Assembly (NCBI GenBank): GCA_003132865.1
Contig: PKYZ01000629.1
Coordinates: forward strand, 1-54,506
Reading direction: 5' to 3'
Origin: Bryobacterales bacterium
GTDB taxonomy: Bacteria > Acidobacteriota > Terriglobia > Bryobacterales > Bryobacteraceae
Length of the DNA stretch: 54,506 nt
Both the position numbers and the translations under genes were made by a program. The first letter of the stretch is position 1. The number at the start of each line of letters is the position of its first letter. Shown here in pieces: positions 1 to 8,335 of this stretch. Under the pieces are notes generated by a model. It was not told where the DNA came from and did not search any database. It worked only from the letters and a program-made list of their open reading frames with translations.

Positions 1-144
1 AGATTCTCGCTCAGAGCCGATCTTCTTTTCGACCTTCGCCAATCGCTGCGCTCTGAATTAGAGCTTGAACGGGTGTCGGAGAAAGTGATTTCCTGCGGTT
101 CAGCGACTAGGCTTCCCGACGAAGATTGTGAGACGGATATTTGA
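1..144 (+). CDS. C-terminal end of an unidentified gene (partial)
   Basis: Frame 1 is open from the window edge to a TGA at 142-144 and gives 47 residues. The composition is protein-like: charged, with a Leu/Glu/Arg-rich helix-like stretch (residues about 20-33). I do not recognise it. The start lies outside the window. Between 145 and 291 I see no gene, only non-coding sequence leading into a Uma2 remnant. Chance openness of a 47-codon frame in GC-rich DNA is a real alternative. Confidence 0.3.
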   Translation, partial: RFSLRADLLFDLRQSLRSELELERVSEKVISCGSATRLPDEDCETDI

Positions 145-291
145 CACACGTCAACGCCGCGATTGGCACGGAGTTCCAACGATGTGCCATAACTCACCCT
201 TTTCCACACACAGCGGGCGTTACGGGCGAACCTCGCTTCAGGCCTGTGGGCGAAGTTTCGTATTTTCGCCAGTCCGACTGTGGCCTGTAGC

Positions 292-365
292 TTAACACTT
301 GTCAGATAGCTCGCCCAGCATGCCGGCGAGCACCAGGACAAATCCGGTCACGGGAGCCTCGCCAC
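292..365 (-). pseudogene. Remnant of a Uma2-family C-terminus
   Basis: Read on the minus strand this gives GEAPVTGFVLVLAGMLGEL followed by four residues and TAA at 292-294. It matches the C-terminus of the intact Uma2 protein at 1151-1717 (GEGSVAGFVLVLADIWAEL). The DNA is also close: 330-362 and 1179-1211 differ at only a few positions. The rest of the gene is missing upstream of 365, where the toxin-antitoxin sequence begins. I infer a duplicated Uma2 gene of which only the last 24 or so codons survive. Confidence 0.6.
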
Positions 366-426
366 CTTAAGTCTGGCATACAATGGGTGTATAGGTGTTT
401 ATCTGCCTAGCAGCATAGGTGACCAT

Positions 427-696
427 ATGGAAGAAGCGGTCCGCTGGAACATCAAGGTCTCGAAGGAGACCGACCTCACTCTTCGTACTTTTCTCGGCAC
501 CCGGGGCATGAAGAAGGGCGACCTCTCGAAATTCATCGAAGAGGCCGTCCGCTGGCGCGTGTTTCATCGCACCGTACAGGACATCAAGGCCCGCAACGCC
601 GATACCGACCCGGAGGAGCTGCAGGCCCTCATAGATGAGGCCGCGCAGGAAGTTCGCGCGGAGAAGCGCCCCAAAGGGAAGGGTGACAAAGCCTGA
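427..696 (+). CDS. Ribbon-helix-helix antitoxin-like protein
   Basis: This is an 89-residue protein. The pattern WNIKVSKETDLTLRTFLG, then a turn (GMKKGDLS) and the helix FIEEAVRWRVF, fits the ribbon-helix-helix fold of DNA-binding antitoxins. The tail is acidic then lysine-rich (KRPKGKGDKA), as expected of a toxin-neutralising tail. The ATG at 427 is preceded by AGGTGA. The stop overlaps the next ATG (TGATG, 694-698), the usual translational coupling of antitoxin and PIN toxin. Its partner is broken, so the protein is now probably an orphan. Such antitoxins normally repress their own promoter; I did not find an operator I could defend. Confidence 0.75.
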   Translation: MEEAVRWNIKVSKETDLTLRTFLGTRGMKKGDLSKFIEEAVRWRVFHRTVQDIKARNADTDPEELQALIDEAAQEVRAEKRPKGKGDKA

Positions 697-1084
697 TGCG
701 CGTGGTGCTCGACACCAACATTCTGGTTTCCGCTCTCATGGTTCAATAGGAAACCCGGCCGCCATCTATCGCGGCCTGGCAAGAGGGACACTTCACGCTC
801 CTGACCTGCGCGGAGCATCTCGACGAGCTGCGAGCCACGCTGCAAAAGCCGAGGATCGCCGAGCGCATCAAGCCCTATAAAGCCGGGCCGCCTGATCAAC
901 GAGCTGAAGGAGCTGGCAGAGAATATCGGCTCATTACCGCGCGTTCGACTTCCTGCTGGCCCTGTGCGAAGCGGGCAAGGCCGATTATCTGGTGACGGGC
1001 GACAAGGACGGGCTGCTCGATCTCGACCGTCACAAAGCTACACGGATCATTTCCGCGAGCGATTTCGCCGCATTGTTCGCATGA
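696..1084 (+). pseudogene. PIN-domain toxin, broken by several frameshifts
   Basis: The gene starts in the coupled ATG at 696 and encodes MRVVLDTNILVSALMVQ, the classic PIN N-terminus with its first catalytic Asp, then hits TAG at 747-749. Toxin-like sequence continues in other frames: WQEGHFTLLTCAEHLDELR near 776-832, then LINELKELAENI near 893-930, then ADYLVTGDKDGLLDL near 981-1026 (the conserved C-terminal acidic motif), ending at TGA 1082-1084. The span of 389 bp is not a multiple of three. PIN toxins are RNases that cut RNA through an Mg-binding acidic cluster; this copy cannot make a full protein. Confidence 0.8.
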
Positions 1085-1150
1085 AGTTGGACGGAACACA
1101 ATATGGCGTGGTCGGCGCCGGTTCCCCACCTGGACCCGCTCGGGACGCGC

Positions 1151-1717
1151 TTACAGTTCAGCCCAAATATCTGCCAGCACCAGGACAAATCCGGCCACGG
1201 AACCCTCGCCGGCGAGCCGCTCCGGGTTGACGAGCTGCTCAGGCTCGCGATCCGGGCGATAGATGTATACGGTGCGATGATCGGGGTCGAGCAGCCATCC
1301 CAATTGCGCGCCGTTTTCGATCCATTCGCGCATCTTGGCCTTGAGCTCCGACAGATGGTCTAAAGGAGACATCAGCTCCACCACGAAATCCGGGCACAGG
1401 TGCGGGAATCTACGCTTCTCGCTTCTGGTCAGCTTGTCGACACGCGAACGAAGAACCCAGGAGGCATCCGGCGAGTACGCGGCCCCGCTCGGAAGGAAGT
1501 ACTCCACACTGGAATCGAACACCAGGCCGCGTCCGTCTTCTTGCGCCCAATTTCCCAACTGCATCGTCAGCTCACTGTTGCGCCAACTGGTTTCAGCCCC
1601 CGGCGGGGGCATGATCAGGATGTCGCCTTCCGACGTGCGTTCGACGCGCAAGTCCGGAATGGTCATGCAAAACCGGTAATACTGAGCGTCGGTCATAAGG
1701 CGCTGGCGGATTTGCAT
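1151..1717 (-). CDS. Uma2-family (DUF820) putative endonuclease
   Basis: This is a 188-residue protein of the Uma2 family, which has a PD-(D/E)XK nuclease-like fold and is common in cyanobacteria and acidobacteria; its biological role is not established. Visible core elements are FDSSVEYFLPSGAAYSPDASWV (here the family's catalytic Asp), then FVVELMSPLDHLSELKAKMREWIENG, with the E of VVEL and the K of KAKM. GWLLDPDHRTVYIYRP follows near the C-terminus. The frame stays open upstream, but the family-like sequence starts near the ATG at 1717; a second ATG at 1696 (MTDAQYYRF) is possible. A truncated copy of its C-terminus lies at 292-365. It abuts the WecA-like gene (stop at 1735) on the same strand. 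Confidence 0.75.
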   Translation of the reverse strand: MQIRQRLMTDAQYYRFCMTIPDLRVERTSEGDILIMPPPGAETSWRNSELTMQLGNWAQEDGRGLVFDSSVEYFLPSGAAYSPDASWVLRSRVDKLTRSEKRRFPHLCPDFVVELMSPLDHLSELKAKMREWIENGAQLGWLLDPDHRTVYIYRPDREPEQLVNPERLAGEGSVAGFVLVLADIWAEL

Positions 1718-1734
1718 GGCTCCGACTACCCCGC

Positions 1735-3162
1735 TTACTGTCCCGCTAAAGATACGGCAGCCGGGGCTTTGGCATCGTGCGTCGCAATTTCGGGGAACTT
1801 TTCGACCAATATCTCTCGCAGCGAGTCGACAAACGGCGCGACCACCATAGGCAGGACGGAGGATGCGAAGGGCCGCACGAGCATGGCGTAATCTCCGTTG
1901 GCGAGAGGTACGCGCACCGTCCAACCGGGAGCGCCGGACTCATCGGAGGAGTATTCGAAGATTTCACCGGCCAGGCTCAGGCGCGCTTGCTGGAATCCAA
2001 ACTTCCCGCAAGCTTCGCGGGTCACTTCCCAGCAACCGGCCGGCGTGCCGGCGGCAGCCAGGGCAGCGCGGAATTTCCGCAGGTCCAGTTGGGCGCTCAC
2101 CGAACGCTGGAACTCGCCACTAAACAGCAGCCGGCCGGCCAAATCGAATTCGGCGTAACCCAAATACTGAATGCCCAGCAATACAAAGACGCCAAACAGC
2201 GCCAGGAGCGCGCCGGAGAAACTGTGCATCACGGCTTGCAACAGAGAAAACGCGGCGGCCAATCCGCACAGGCCGTAAAGCATCAAAACCACACGGCGCG
2301 GCGTGAACCCGCGATCGAGCAGCCGATGGTGAATATGGCCGCGGTCGGCTCCAAAAATCGGCTGACGCCGCAGAAAACGCCGCACAATGGCCAGCGCGAC
2401 ATCCAACAAGGGAATGGAGAGCGCCATCAAAGGCGCGGTCATGCCCAGCAGCGTGGCCGATTTATTACTCCAGATGGCCGCGTAGCAGCCTAGCAGAAAG
2501 CCGATCAGCAAGCTGCCGGAATCGCCCAGAAAAATGGTCGCGGGGTTGAAGTTGTAGCACAAAAAGGCCAGCAAAGCGCCGGCCAGCGGGAAGGTGGCCA
2601 CGGCCAGCACCATGTTGTGCTGCATCATGGCCGCGGTGAAAACGGTCAGCGTGGCAAACAGGCCCACTCCCACGGCCAGACCATCCAGCCCGTCCACCAG
2701 GTTGAAAGCGTTCATGCAGGCCAGCAGCCAGAGAATGGTGAGCGGGATGTTCCACCAGGCGTCCGTGGGCGCGCCACCGAACGACAGGATGCGCACGCCG
2801 CCCACACAGGCCAAGCCCGCCGCCGCGAGCTGTCCGCCGAGCTTGATCCAAGCCCGGAGGTTGAACAGGTCGTCCAGCAATCCGATCCCGAAGGCCAGCG
2901 CGGCGCCGGGAAGCAGTCTCCAAACCAGCGAGAGTTGCTGGGCGAGCGGGCTGCCTTCTTCCGGACGCACCAAAACGTACGCCAGCAGGTACGCAATGGC
3001 AATGGCCAAGCCGCCCACCCGTGGGATGGGATAGCGATGGACCTTACGCACGGCATCGGGCTGGTCTACCACCCCGTAAGACCGGAATACATCCCGGCAA
3101 ATCGGGGTCAGTACCAGGGAGACGATAAATGCTCTGAATCCTAACCAGAGCAAGGAATGCAC
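1735..3162 (-). CDS. WecA/TagO/MraY-like undecaprenyl-phosphate sugar-1-phosphate transferase
   Basis: This is a polytopic inner-membrane enzyme of 475 residues. The family moves a sugar-1-phosphate from a UDP-sugar to undecaprenyl phosphate, the first step of lipid-linked glycan synthesis. Family motifs are all present: PRVGGLAI (about 48-55), the Asp pair of GLLDDLFNLR (D97/D98), NAFNLVDGLDG (D157, D160), FLGDSGS (D214) and the HIHH motif (276-279). The start is GTG at 3162, chosen because GGAGG lies seven bases ahead of it. WecA-type enzymes usually run about 320-380 residues; here about 135 soluble residues follow the last membrane segment (from about 340) and I do not recognise them. It is divergent from the beta-barrel gene. 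The sugar cannot be told from sequence (GlcNAc, FucNAc or similar). Confidence 0.85.
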   Translation of the reverse strand: MHSLLWLGFRAFIVSLVLTPICRDVFRSYGVVDQPDAVRKVHRYPIPRVGGLAIAIAYLLAYVLVRPEEGSPLAQQLSLVWRLLPGAALAFGIGLLDDLFNLRAWIKLGGQLAAAGLACVGGVRILSFGGAPTDAWWNIPLTILWLLACMNAFNLVDGLDGLAVGVGLFATLTVFTAAMMQHNMVLAVATFPLAGALLAFLCYNFNPATIFLGDSGSLLIGFLLGCYAAIWSNKSATLLGMTAPLMALSIPLLDVALAIVRRFLRRQPIFGADRGHIHHRLLDRGFTPRRVVLMLYGLCGLAAAFSLLQAVMHSFSGALLALFGVFVLLGIQYLGYAEFDLAGRLLFSGEFQRSVSAQLDLRKFRAALAAAGTPAGCWEVTREACGKFGFQQARLSLAGEIFEYSSDESGAPGWTVRVPLANGDYAMLVRPFASSVLPMVVAPFVDSLREILVEKFPEIATHDAKAPAAVSLAGQ

Positions 3163-3344
3163 TGGGAAACCTCCGGCTACTCATCCTGATGTTGGCGCAC
3201 CCCGCTACTTCGTGTCAAGCCGCATGGTTTCAATTATTTCCGGTTTGTACCGGTACGTGGTTAATGTGCGTCTACAGCGCCACCTAACAAACGTTTACGG
3301 CACCCGATCAGCTTGACACCGCTCCTTCCGGCGCGTCAGAGTGA

Positions 3345-4745
3345 ATGGTTGAACCCTTGTTGCCGAATCATCGACCGAAACCTTGGAATCCCGGAGGCCC
3401 TTTGCTGCTTGTTCGAACGACCCTATTTTTCGGCTGCGTGCTAGGCCTGATGGCGCAGTCCGATTCCTCGCCGGCCAGTTCCGATGAGGGGTATAGCGGA
3501 CCCGCAATTTTAAGCCGGGGCGAAACCCCCGGCGCGCAGACAGCGACGCCCATCGCCTTCCGGCCGTATATCGGCTTGAGCGGGATTTACGATACCGGCT
3601 TGGTACCAGTCTCGGTAACCTCGACCGGTGGGATACCTAGCTCGGATTTGTATGGAGTGGAGCTGAACCTGGGCGCATACACCTATCACGTCTGGAAGCA
3701 CACCACCCTGGGGCTGGATTACCGGGGGGATTTCCGGCACTACTCCACCACCTACTGGGACGGCACCGATCAATTCCTGTCGCTCATCCTCACGCACCGG
3801 CCCACCAAGCGCGTGACGTTCACGCTGCGGAACCAAGCCGGCATCTATTCCCTCAGTAGTTATTCCCTGTCCTCGCCGCTTGGCGCCGTGGATCCGAATT
3901 ACCTTCAACTACCCCAAAACGATATTTACGATAGCCGGGTCATATTCGCAGCCGTCTCGGGGGACCTGACTTACCGCCTAACGCACCGGCTGTCATTCAA
4001 TATCGGGGGGGATGGCACTCTGGTGCGCCGGCAATCCACCGCACTTTACGGCATGACAGGAGCCGTGGCACGTGGGGACCTGGAGTACCGGCTCAGCCGG
4101 CACTCCACCCTGGGGGCAGACTATCGCTTCACGTACTTCGACTACACCAGGGGCTTCGGCAATACGGATATACAATCGGTGGGCTTCAACTACAGCACCC
4201 AGTTCTCGCCGCACGTGCAACTATCCGCGCGCATCGGCGGCGCGCGCGTGGAGAGCACGAGCCTGACCGAAGTTACGCTGGACCCGGCGATCGCGGCTCT
4301 GCTCGGCGAGTCGGTAGCCATTCAGGCCGCCTATCGCCTCAACTACGTGCCCGACATGCAAGTACGGCTGATGGACACTTTCCGCCGGTCGCAGTTTACG
4401 CTGGAGTACCTCAACCAAGTCGTTCCCGGCAACGGAGTTTACCTCACTTCCAGGAACAATTCCGGGAGCGCCTCTTATAGCTATTCCGGTGTGCGCCACT
4501 GGAATTTCAGCGTGGGCGGCAGTTATGGCCGGATGTCCACGCTGGTGCAGACTATAGGCGGGTACACCGCCTACGGTGCGGGGGTGGGCATCACCCGGGA
4601 CCTGGGAAAAGGGTTGCACACTGTGCTACGCCTGGACACGCGCCACTACGATATCGCCAGTACGGCGGCGTTCACGCATACCGATTACCGGGCGTCCGTC
4701 GGGTTGAACTTCAGCCCGGGAGATGTGCCGCTGGTGCTGTGGTAG
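3345..4745 (+). CDS. Outer-membrane beta-barrel protein of the polysaccharide locus
   Basis: This is a 466-residue protein. The N-terminus has a hydrophobic stretch (LLLVRTTLFFGCVLGLMAQ, about 21-39) fitting a signal peptide. The rest is a long series of alternating polar/aromatic strands, for example TTLGLDYRGDFRHYS, STLGADYRFTYFDYTRG and LHTVLRLDTRHYDI, with the periodic hydrophobic pattern of transmembrane beta-strands; the last strand begins DYRASVGLNFSP. This is typical of unclassified outer-membrane barrels in exopolysaccharide clusters. I infer a role in glycan export or surface organisation from its place next to the WecA-like gene; no substrate motif is visible. The ATG at 3345 has no clear Shine-Dalgarno. 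The 182-bp region upstream (3163-3344) must hold promoters for both divergent genes. Confidence 0.6.
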   Translation: MVEPLLPNHRPKPWNPGGPLLLVRTTLFFGCVLGLMAQSDSSPASSDEGYSGPAILSRGETPGAQTATPIAFRPYIGLSGIYDTGLVPVSVTSTGGIPSSDLYGVELNLGAYTYHVWKHTTLGLDYRGDFRHYSTTYWDGTDQFLSLILTHRPTKRVTFTLRNQAGIYSLSSYSLSSPLGAVDPNYLQLPQNDIYDSRVIFAAVSGDLTYRLTHRLSFNIGGDGTLVRRQSTALYGMTGAVARGDLEYRLSRHSTLGADYRFTYFDYTRGFGNTDIQSVGFNYSTQFSPHVQLSARIGGARVESTSLTEVTLDPAIAALLGESVAIQAAYRLNYVPDMQVRLMDTFRRSQFTLEYLNQVVPGNGVYLTSRNNSGSASYSYSGVRHWNFSVGGSYGRMSTLVQTIGGYTAYGAGVGITRDLGKGLHTVLRLDTRHYDIASTAAFTHTDYRASVGLNFSPGDVPLVLW

Positions 4746-4756
4746 CAGGCGGCCGA

Positions 4757-5857
4757 TCAAGCCAGTAACGCGGAGTAAATCTCACCCATTCTGCGCGCGG
4801 CCGCTTCGAGCGAAAAGCGGCTGTGAATCAGGCGGGCGGCGTTGGATGCCAATTCGCGGCGCCGCGCGGGATCGCGCACGAGCAGACGCAATACTTCGGC
4901 CAGTCCAGCCACATCGCGCGGTTCGAAGAGCATGCCGGTTTCGCCGTGCGCGACCAGTTCCGGATTGCCGCCTACGCGCGACGCGGCCACGCAACAGCCG
5001 CAAGCCATGGCCTCCATGAGCGAATTGGAGAGCGCTTCGGAAAGCGACGGCAGCACGAAGATATCGATGGTGTGCAACCAATCGGCCACTCGCGCCGTGG
5101 CGGGTTCGAAGACGCAGTCCGGCAGAACGTCCAGCGCCCGAGCCCGGTCCTGCAAGTCCGCCAGACACGGTCCGCTGCCGACTATGGCCAGCTTCATGCC
5201 AGGCACAAGGCCGCGCACCGCGGCAAAGGCGTCCAGCAAGGTATCGAGTCCCTTTTCGGGCCGTAGACTACACACCACCCCCACCACGAGCGCGGCGGCT
5301 CGCAAGGCATCCGGCCGAGCGCCGTGTAGAGGCTGGAACGCGCCGGTGTCGATGCCGTTATAGCAGAGGTGGATGAGCCCCGGTGGCACTTTCTCTTCGA
5401 CGCGCAGATGGCGGCGCAAGAACTCGCAATTGACCACTATGCCATCAACCAAGCGATCGGTGATGCGCAAGCCATGCCGGTACACGGCCGGCCACAGCGC
5501 CCGGTCGACCCGCTGGCTGGAAAGCACTACCGCGGAACCTGCCACGCGCGCCGCGGGTACTCCATAGAGATTCGCGGGCGTGTCGAAGGTGTGCACCAGC
5601 CGTATGTTTTGCTCCCGGACGTATGCGGCTATGCGCAAGGCGCCCTTTACGCTGGCTAGCCAGGGCACCGGGAAGTGTACGATAGGGACACCGGCAGCCC
5701 GCAGATCGTCCGCGCGCAAGCCCGCCGGACGGAAGCAGCCGACGCGCGGATCGAACCGGGAACGGTCCAGCGCCTTGGCTATCTCCGCCATCTGCCGCTC
5801 GCTGCCGCCCAGGTTCAGTTCGCGCACCATCAGCAGAACGCGGGTGGGAGCAGGCAT
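4757..5857 (-). CDS. GT4-family glycosyltransferase
   Basis: This 366-residue GT-B fold enzyme would transfer a sugar from an NDP-sugar to a lipid-linked glycan on the cytoplasmic face. The N-terminal domain opens with RVLLMVRELNLGGSERQMAE, the GG(S/A)E acceptor-side loop of GT4 enzymes. The C-terminal domain has VVGVVCSLRPEKGLDTLLDA (donor binding) and the E-x7-E type motif in SLSEALSNSLMEAMACG. Length is normal for GT4. It converges on the beta-barrel gene with only 11 bp between stops and diverges from asnB across a region holding a perfect inverted repeat. Confidence 0.88.
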   Translation of the reverse strand: MPAPTRVLLMVRELNLGGSERQMAEIAKALDRSRFDPRVGCFRPAGLRADDLRAAGVPIVHFPVPWLASVKGALRIAAYVREQNIRLVHTFDTPANLYGVPAARVAGSAVVLSSQRVDRALWPAVYRHGLRITDRLVDGIVVNCEFLRRHLRVEEKVPPGLIHLCYNGIDTGAFQPLHGARPDALRAAALVVGVVCSLRPEKGLDTLLDAFAAVRGLVPGMKLAIVGSGPCLADLQDRARALDVLPDCVFEPATARVADWLHTIDIFVLPSLSEALSNSLMEAMACGCCVAASRVGGNPELVAHGETGMLFEPRDVAGLAEVLRLLVRDPARRRELASNAARLIHSRFSLEAAARRMGEIYSALLA

Positions 5858-5892
5858 GCATCCTCACTGTAACGCATGCCCTGCGAGGACCG

Positions 5893-5926
5893 CTCCCTGA
5901 CGGGGTGCCCTGGGTCCGTCAGGGAG
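5893..5926. promoter_or_regulatory. Perfect 11-bp inverted repeat between divergent genes
   Basis: CTCCCTGACGG at 5893-5903 is repeated as its exact reverse complement at 5916-5926, with a 12-base spacer. It lies between the start of the GT4 gene (5857) and the start of asnB (5972). No T-run follows on either strand, so it does not look like an intrinsic terminator. An operator shared by the two divergent promoters, or a hairpin in the 5' leader of asnB, are the two readings I would consider. Confidence 0.5.
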
Positions 5927-5971
5927 TGGCCCTAGTCGAATGCTACAGTAAGGGCAAGGTATTCCTAACCC

Positions 5972-7861
5972 ATGTGCGGCATTGCCGGATTCTATTTGCG
6001 TGAGGGGCAGGCGAGCTTATCCGCGGTGCGTGCGATGTGCGACCAGATACGGCACCGCGGGCCCGACGATGAAGGCTACCACGTGGAGGGCGGCTGTGCC
6101 ATCGGTATGCGGCGGCTTAGCATCATCGATCTCAGCACCGGTCATCAGCCCATGGCGAATGAAGACGAATCTATCTGGGTGGTCTTCAACGGCGAAATCT
6201 ACAATTATCGGGAGCTTCGTCGCGACTTACTTGCTCGTGGGCACCGGTTCGCCACCAATAGCGACACCGAAACGCTCGTGCATCTCTACGAAGAACAAGG
6301 CGCCGAGGGCCTGCGGCGCCTGCGCGGCATGTTCGCTTATGCCATCTGGGACGCCCGCCGGCGACGTATTTTTCTGGCGCGCGATCGTTTCGGGAAGAAG
6401 CCGCTTTACTATGCGGTGTTGCCGGAGGGGCTCTACTTCGGAAGCGAGCTGAAATGCCTGCATGCGGCGGGCGTGCCATCGGAGATCGACGCGGAGGCCC
6501 TGCGGCTTTTCTTTCAGTTCACGTACATCCCTGAACCGTGGAGCTGTTTCCGGGCGGTCCGCAAGCTTCCGGCGGGGTCTTGGCTGACTTACGACGCAGA
6601 CGGCACCGTGCGCCAAGGCCGCTACTGGCAGTTCCCTACGCCAGTTGCCGAGACGCCGGCGGACTTCTCAGAGGCCAACGTGTGCGTCCAGTTACGGGAG
6701 AAGTTTGACGAATCCGTGCGCATCCGGATGATCGCCGATGTACCGTTGGGCGCCTTTTTGAGTGGCGGCATCGATTCGAGTTCGGTGGTTGCGTCCATGG
6801 CTCTCGCGTCGCCCGAGCCTGTGCGCACATTCTCTATCGGTTTCGAAGAGAGCGCCTTCAATGAATTGGAATATGCCGCTATGGTGGCGCGCCAGTATCG
6901 CACCGACCATCACGAAATCGTGGTGCGGCCGGACGCGGTGGACCTGGTTTCCCGCTTGGTCCGGCACTTCGACGAGCCCTTCGGAGATTCTTCCGCTATT
7001 CCCACATTCATTGTTTCCGAATTCGCGGTCCGGCATGTGAAAGTCGCGCTGAGCGGCGATGGCGGCGACGAGTTGTTCGCGGGCTACGATCGCTTCCAAA
7101 CACTCGACAAACTACGGAAGCTGGATCGGGTGCCGCAGGCATTGCGCGCATTCATTTCCTGGACAGCCGATCGCCTGCCATATTCGGCGTACGGCAAGAA
7201 TTATCTGCATATGCTGAGCCGCTCAACTGCGCTAGAGCGTTACTTTGAGAGCAATTTCGCCCCTTGGTTTCTGCGCCAGGAGTTGCTCCAGAAGGATTGG
7301 ATGCTCCCGGCCGATAGCGCTTACCTGATGCGCTCGCTGGCGGACTTTTTGCTGCCTGGCGACGCCGACCTGCTCTCACAGGCGTTGTTTTTTGAAACCA
7401 CACAGAATCTACCTGGCGATATGCTGGTGAAAGTTGACCGCATGTCGATGGCGAACTCGCTCGAAGTGCGCTGCCCCTTGCTCGACCATGAGCTTGGAGA
7501 GCTTGCGGCTGGAATCCCCCACGGCTGGAAGATCAGAGACGGCCAGGGCAAATACATTCTTCTGCGCGCTCTTGGAGACCGTTTGCCACCGCCACTGTTG
7601 ACACGCCAGAAAATGGGCTTCGGGGTGCCGCTCTCATTGTGGTTCCGCGGCGCCTTACGGGCATTTCTCTGGGACCACTTGACAAGCGCATCGTTTGCCG
7701 GGCGCGGCATCGTCTCGCCGGCTTTTGTCGAGCAGATGCTTCGAGAGCACGATTCCGGGCGGCGTGACAACTCGCACTGGTTATGGTCGCTGCTCATGCT
7801 CGAGCTGTGGTTTCGCCAGTTGGATGCACAGCCCGCCGTAACGCTCCACTGTTATGATTAA
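5972..7861 (+). CDS. asnB: Asparagine synthase (glutamine-hydrolysing) type amidotransferase
   Basis: This is a 629-residue two-domain enzyme. The N-terminal Ntn glutaminase domain starts MCGIAGFY with the catalytic Cys2 and carries RHRGPDD and NGEIYNYRELR. The C-terminal synthetase domain has the ATP-pyrophosphatase loop SGGIDSSSVV (264-273) and ALSGDGGDELFAGY. The family amidates a carboxylate using glutamine and ATP. The length and the late motif KVDRMSMANSLEVRCPLLDH match AsnB paralogues found in capsule and exopolysaccharide clusters, so the substrate may be a sugar acid or another cell-surface carboxylate rather than aspartate. AAGGGCAAGG sits upstream of the ATG. The iteron array begins 25 bp after its stop. 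Confidence 0.9.
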   Translation: MCGIAGFYLREGQASLSAVRAMCDQIRHRGPDDEGYHVEGGCAIGMRRLSIIDLSTGHQPMANEDESIWVVFNGEIYNYRELRRDLLARGHRFATNSDTETLVHLYEEQGAEGLRRLRGMFAYAIWDARRRRIFLARDRFGKKPLYYAVLPEGLYFGSELKCLHAAGVPSEIDAEALRLFFQFTYIPEPWSCFRAVRKLPAGSWLTYDADGTVRQGRYWQFPTPVAETPADFSEANVCVQLREKFDESVRIRMIADVPLGAFLSGGIDSSSVVASMALASPEPVRTFSIGFEESAFNELEYAAMVARQYRTDHHEIVVRPDAVDLVSRLVRHFDEPFGDSSAIPTFIVSEFAVRHVKVALSGDGGDELFAGYDRFQTLDKLRKLDRVPQALRAFISWTADRLPYSAYGKNYLHMLSRSTALERYFESNFAPWFLRQELLQKDWMLPADSAYLMRSLADFLLPGDADLLSQALFFETTQNLPGDMLVKVDRMSMANSLEVRCPLLDHELGELAAGIPHGWKIRDGQGKYILLRALGDRLPPPLLTRQKMGFGVPLSLWFRGALRAFLWDHLTSASFAGRGIVSPAFVEQMLREHDSGRRDNSHWLWSLLMLELWFRQLDAQPAVTLHCYD

Positions 7862-7885
7862 ACCCACGGCTACCGCCTTGCGGCG

Positions 7886-7996
7886 TGAGCTTCATCATAA
7901 ACGGCGCCCATGGGTTGCGTGCTTGGGCGTAAAGCGGCGTGTCCGCGTGTGTGCCTCAGCGTAACAGGCATGGCCGGTTTATGTGCTTCAGCGTAA
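7886..7996 (+). repeat. Iteron array 1: four 15-bp direct repeats, 32-bp spacing
   Basis: Four copies of a 15-mer with consensus TGTGCYTCAGCGTAA start at 7886, 7918, 7950 and 7982, each exactly 32 bp (about three helical turns) after the last. The copies at 7950 and 7982 fit the consensus perfectly; that at 7918 (CGTGCTTGGGCGTAA) and that at 7886 (TGAGCTTCATCATAA) match at 12 of 15. Copies in the opposite orientation follow at 8059-8169 and the RepA-type gene starts at 8454. Direct repeats with whole-turn spacing upstream of a rep gene are the signature of iterons, the binding sites of plasmid initiators. The sequences and spacing are seen directly; the binding function is inferred. Confidence 0.85.
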
Positions 7997-8058
7997 ATGC
8001 CAATCGATCTATAGGTCTAGTGGCCTTCCAAGTTTATGAAAACAGACATTTTATTTCC

Positions 8059-8169
8059 TTACGCTCAAGTACACAGCGGGATCTATTGTGTTTTGAACAG
8101 CTTACAATCCCCTTACGGGGAGGCACATGCGCCTTACGATCAAACCCATGGCCCTTACGGAGAAGCACA
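8059..8169 (-). repeat. Iteron array 2: four inverted copies of the same 15-mer
   Basis: On the minus strand the same 15-mer recurs at 8059-8073 (TGTACTTGAGCGTAA), 8113-8127 (TGTGCCTCCCCGTAA), 8134-8148 (TGGGTTTGATCGTAA) and 8155-8169 (TGTGCTTCTCCGTAA), with 11-13 of 15 matches to the plus-strand consensus. The last three are 21 bp apart, two helical turns. The invariant part is CGTAA. Between the two arrays (8030-8060) and after the second (about 8190-8285) the DNA is clearly more AT-rich than its surroundings, as expected of an unwinding region. Confidence 0.8.
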
Positions 8170-8270
8170 CGCTCTGCCGGGCGCCAAACCGTATCCTAAC
8201 TAGTTGAATCTTAAATCATTATCCGATTCGGCGCACTTTAGCGCACACTCTATATGGAATGGTTTATGGT

Positions 8271-8288
8271 TTGGTTAACCGTAACCAA
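8271..8288. promoter_or_regulatory. Inverted repeat in AT-rich DNA upstream of repA
   Basis: TTGGTTA (8271-8277) and TAACCAA (8282-8288) form perfect 7-bp arms around ACCG. The site lies between the iteron arrays and the rep gene. Many iteron plasmids carry an inverted half-iteron here, through which dimeric initiator represses its own gene. The GTAA inside the right arm recalls the iteron core, but the match is short. Just upstream a direct repeat GCGCAC occurs at 8231 and 8241, ten bases apart. Confidence 0.4.
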
Positions 8289-8335
8289 CGCCAGCATTGC
8301 GAAGCCCGTGGCAACGAGTTTTGGTTGGCTTGGTG

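Noticed and set aside
635..880. Open frame on plus overlapping the antitoxin and toxin
   Set aside because: It only picks up pieces of the broken PIN gene (GNPAAIYRGLARG) and mixes frames; the toxin itself is better described as a pseudogene.
1777..2493. Long open frame opposite the WecA-like gene
   Set aside because: Composition is Gln/Arg/His-rich with no motif, while the opposite frame has all family motifs. It is an antisense shadow in GC-rich DNA.
8219..8227. Possible DnaA box (TTATCCGAT) in the AT-rich DNA before rep
   Set aside because: It matches the TTATCCACA consensus at only 6 of 9 bases and no second copy lies near, so I do not call it.
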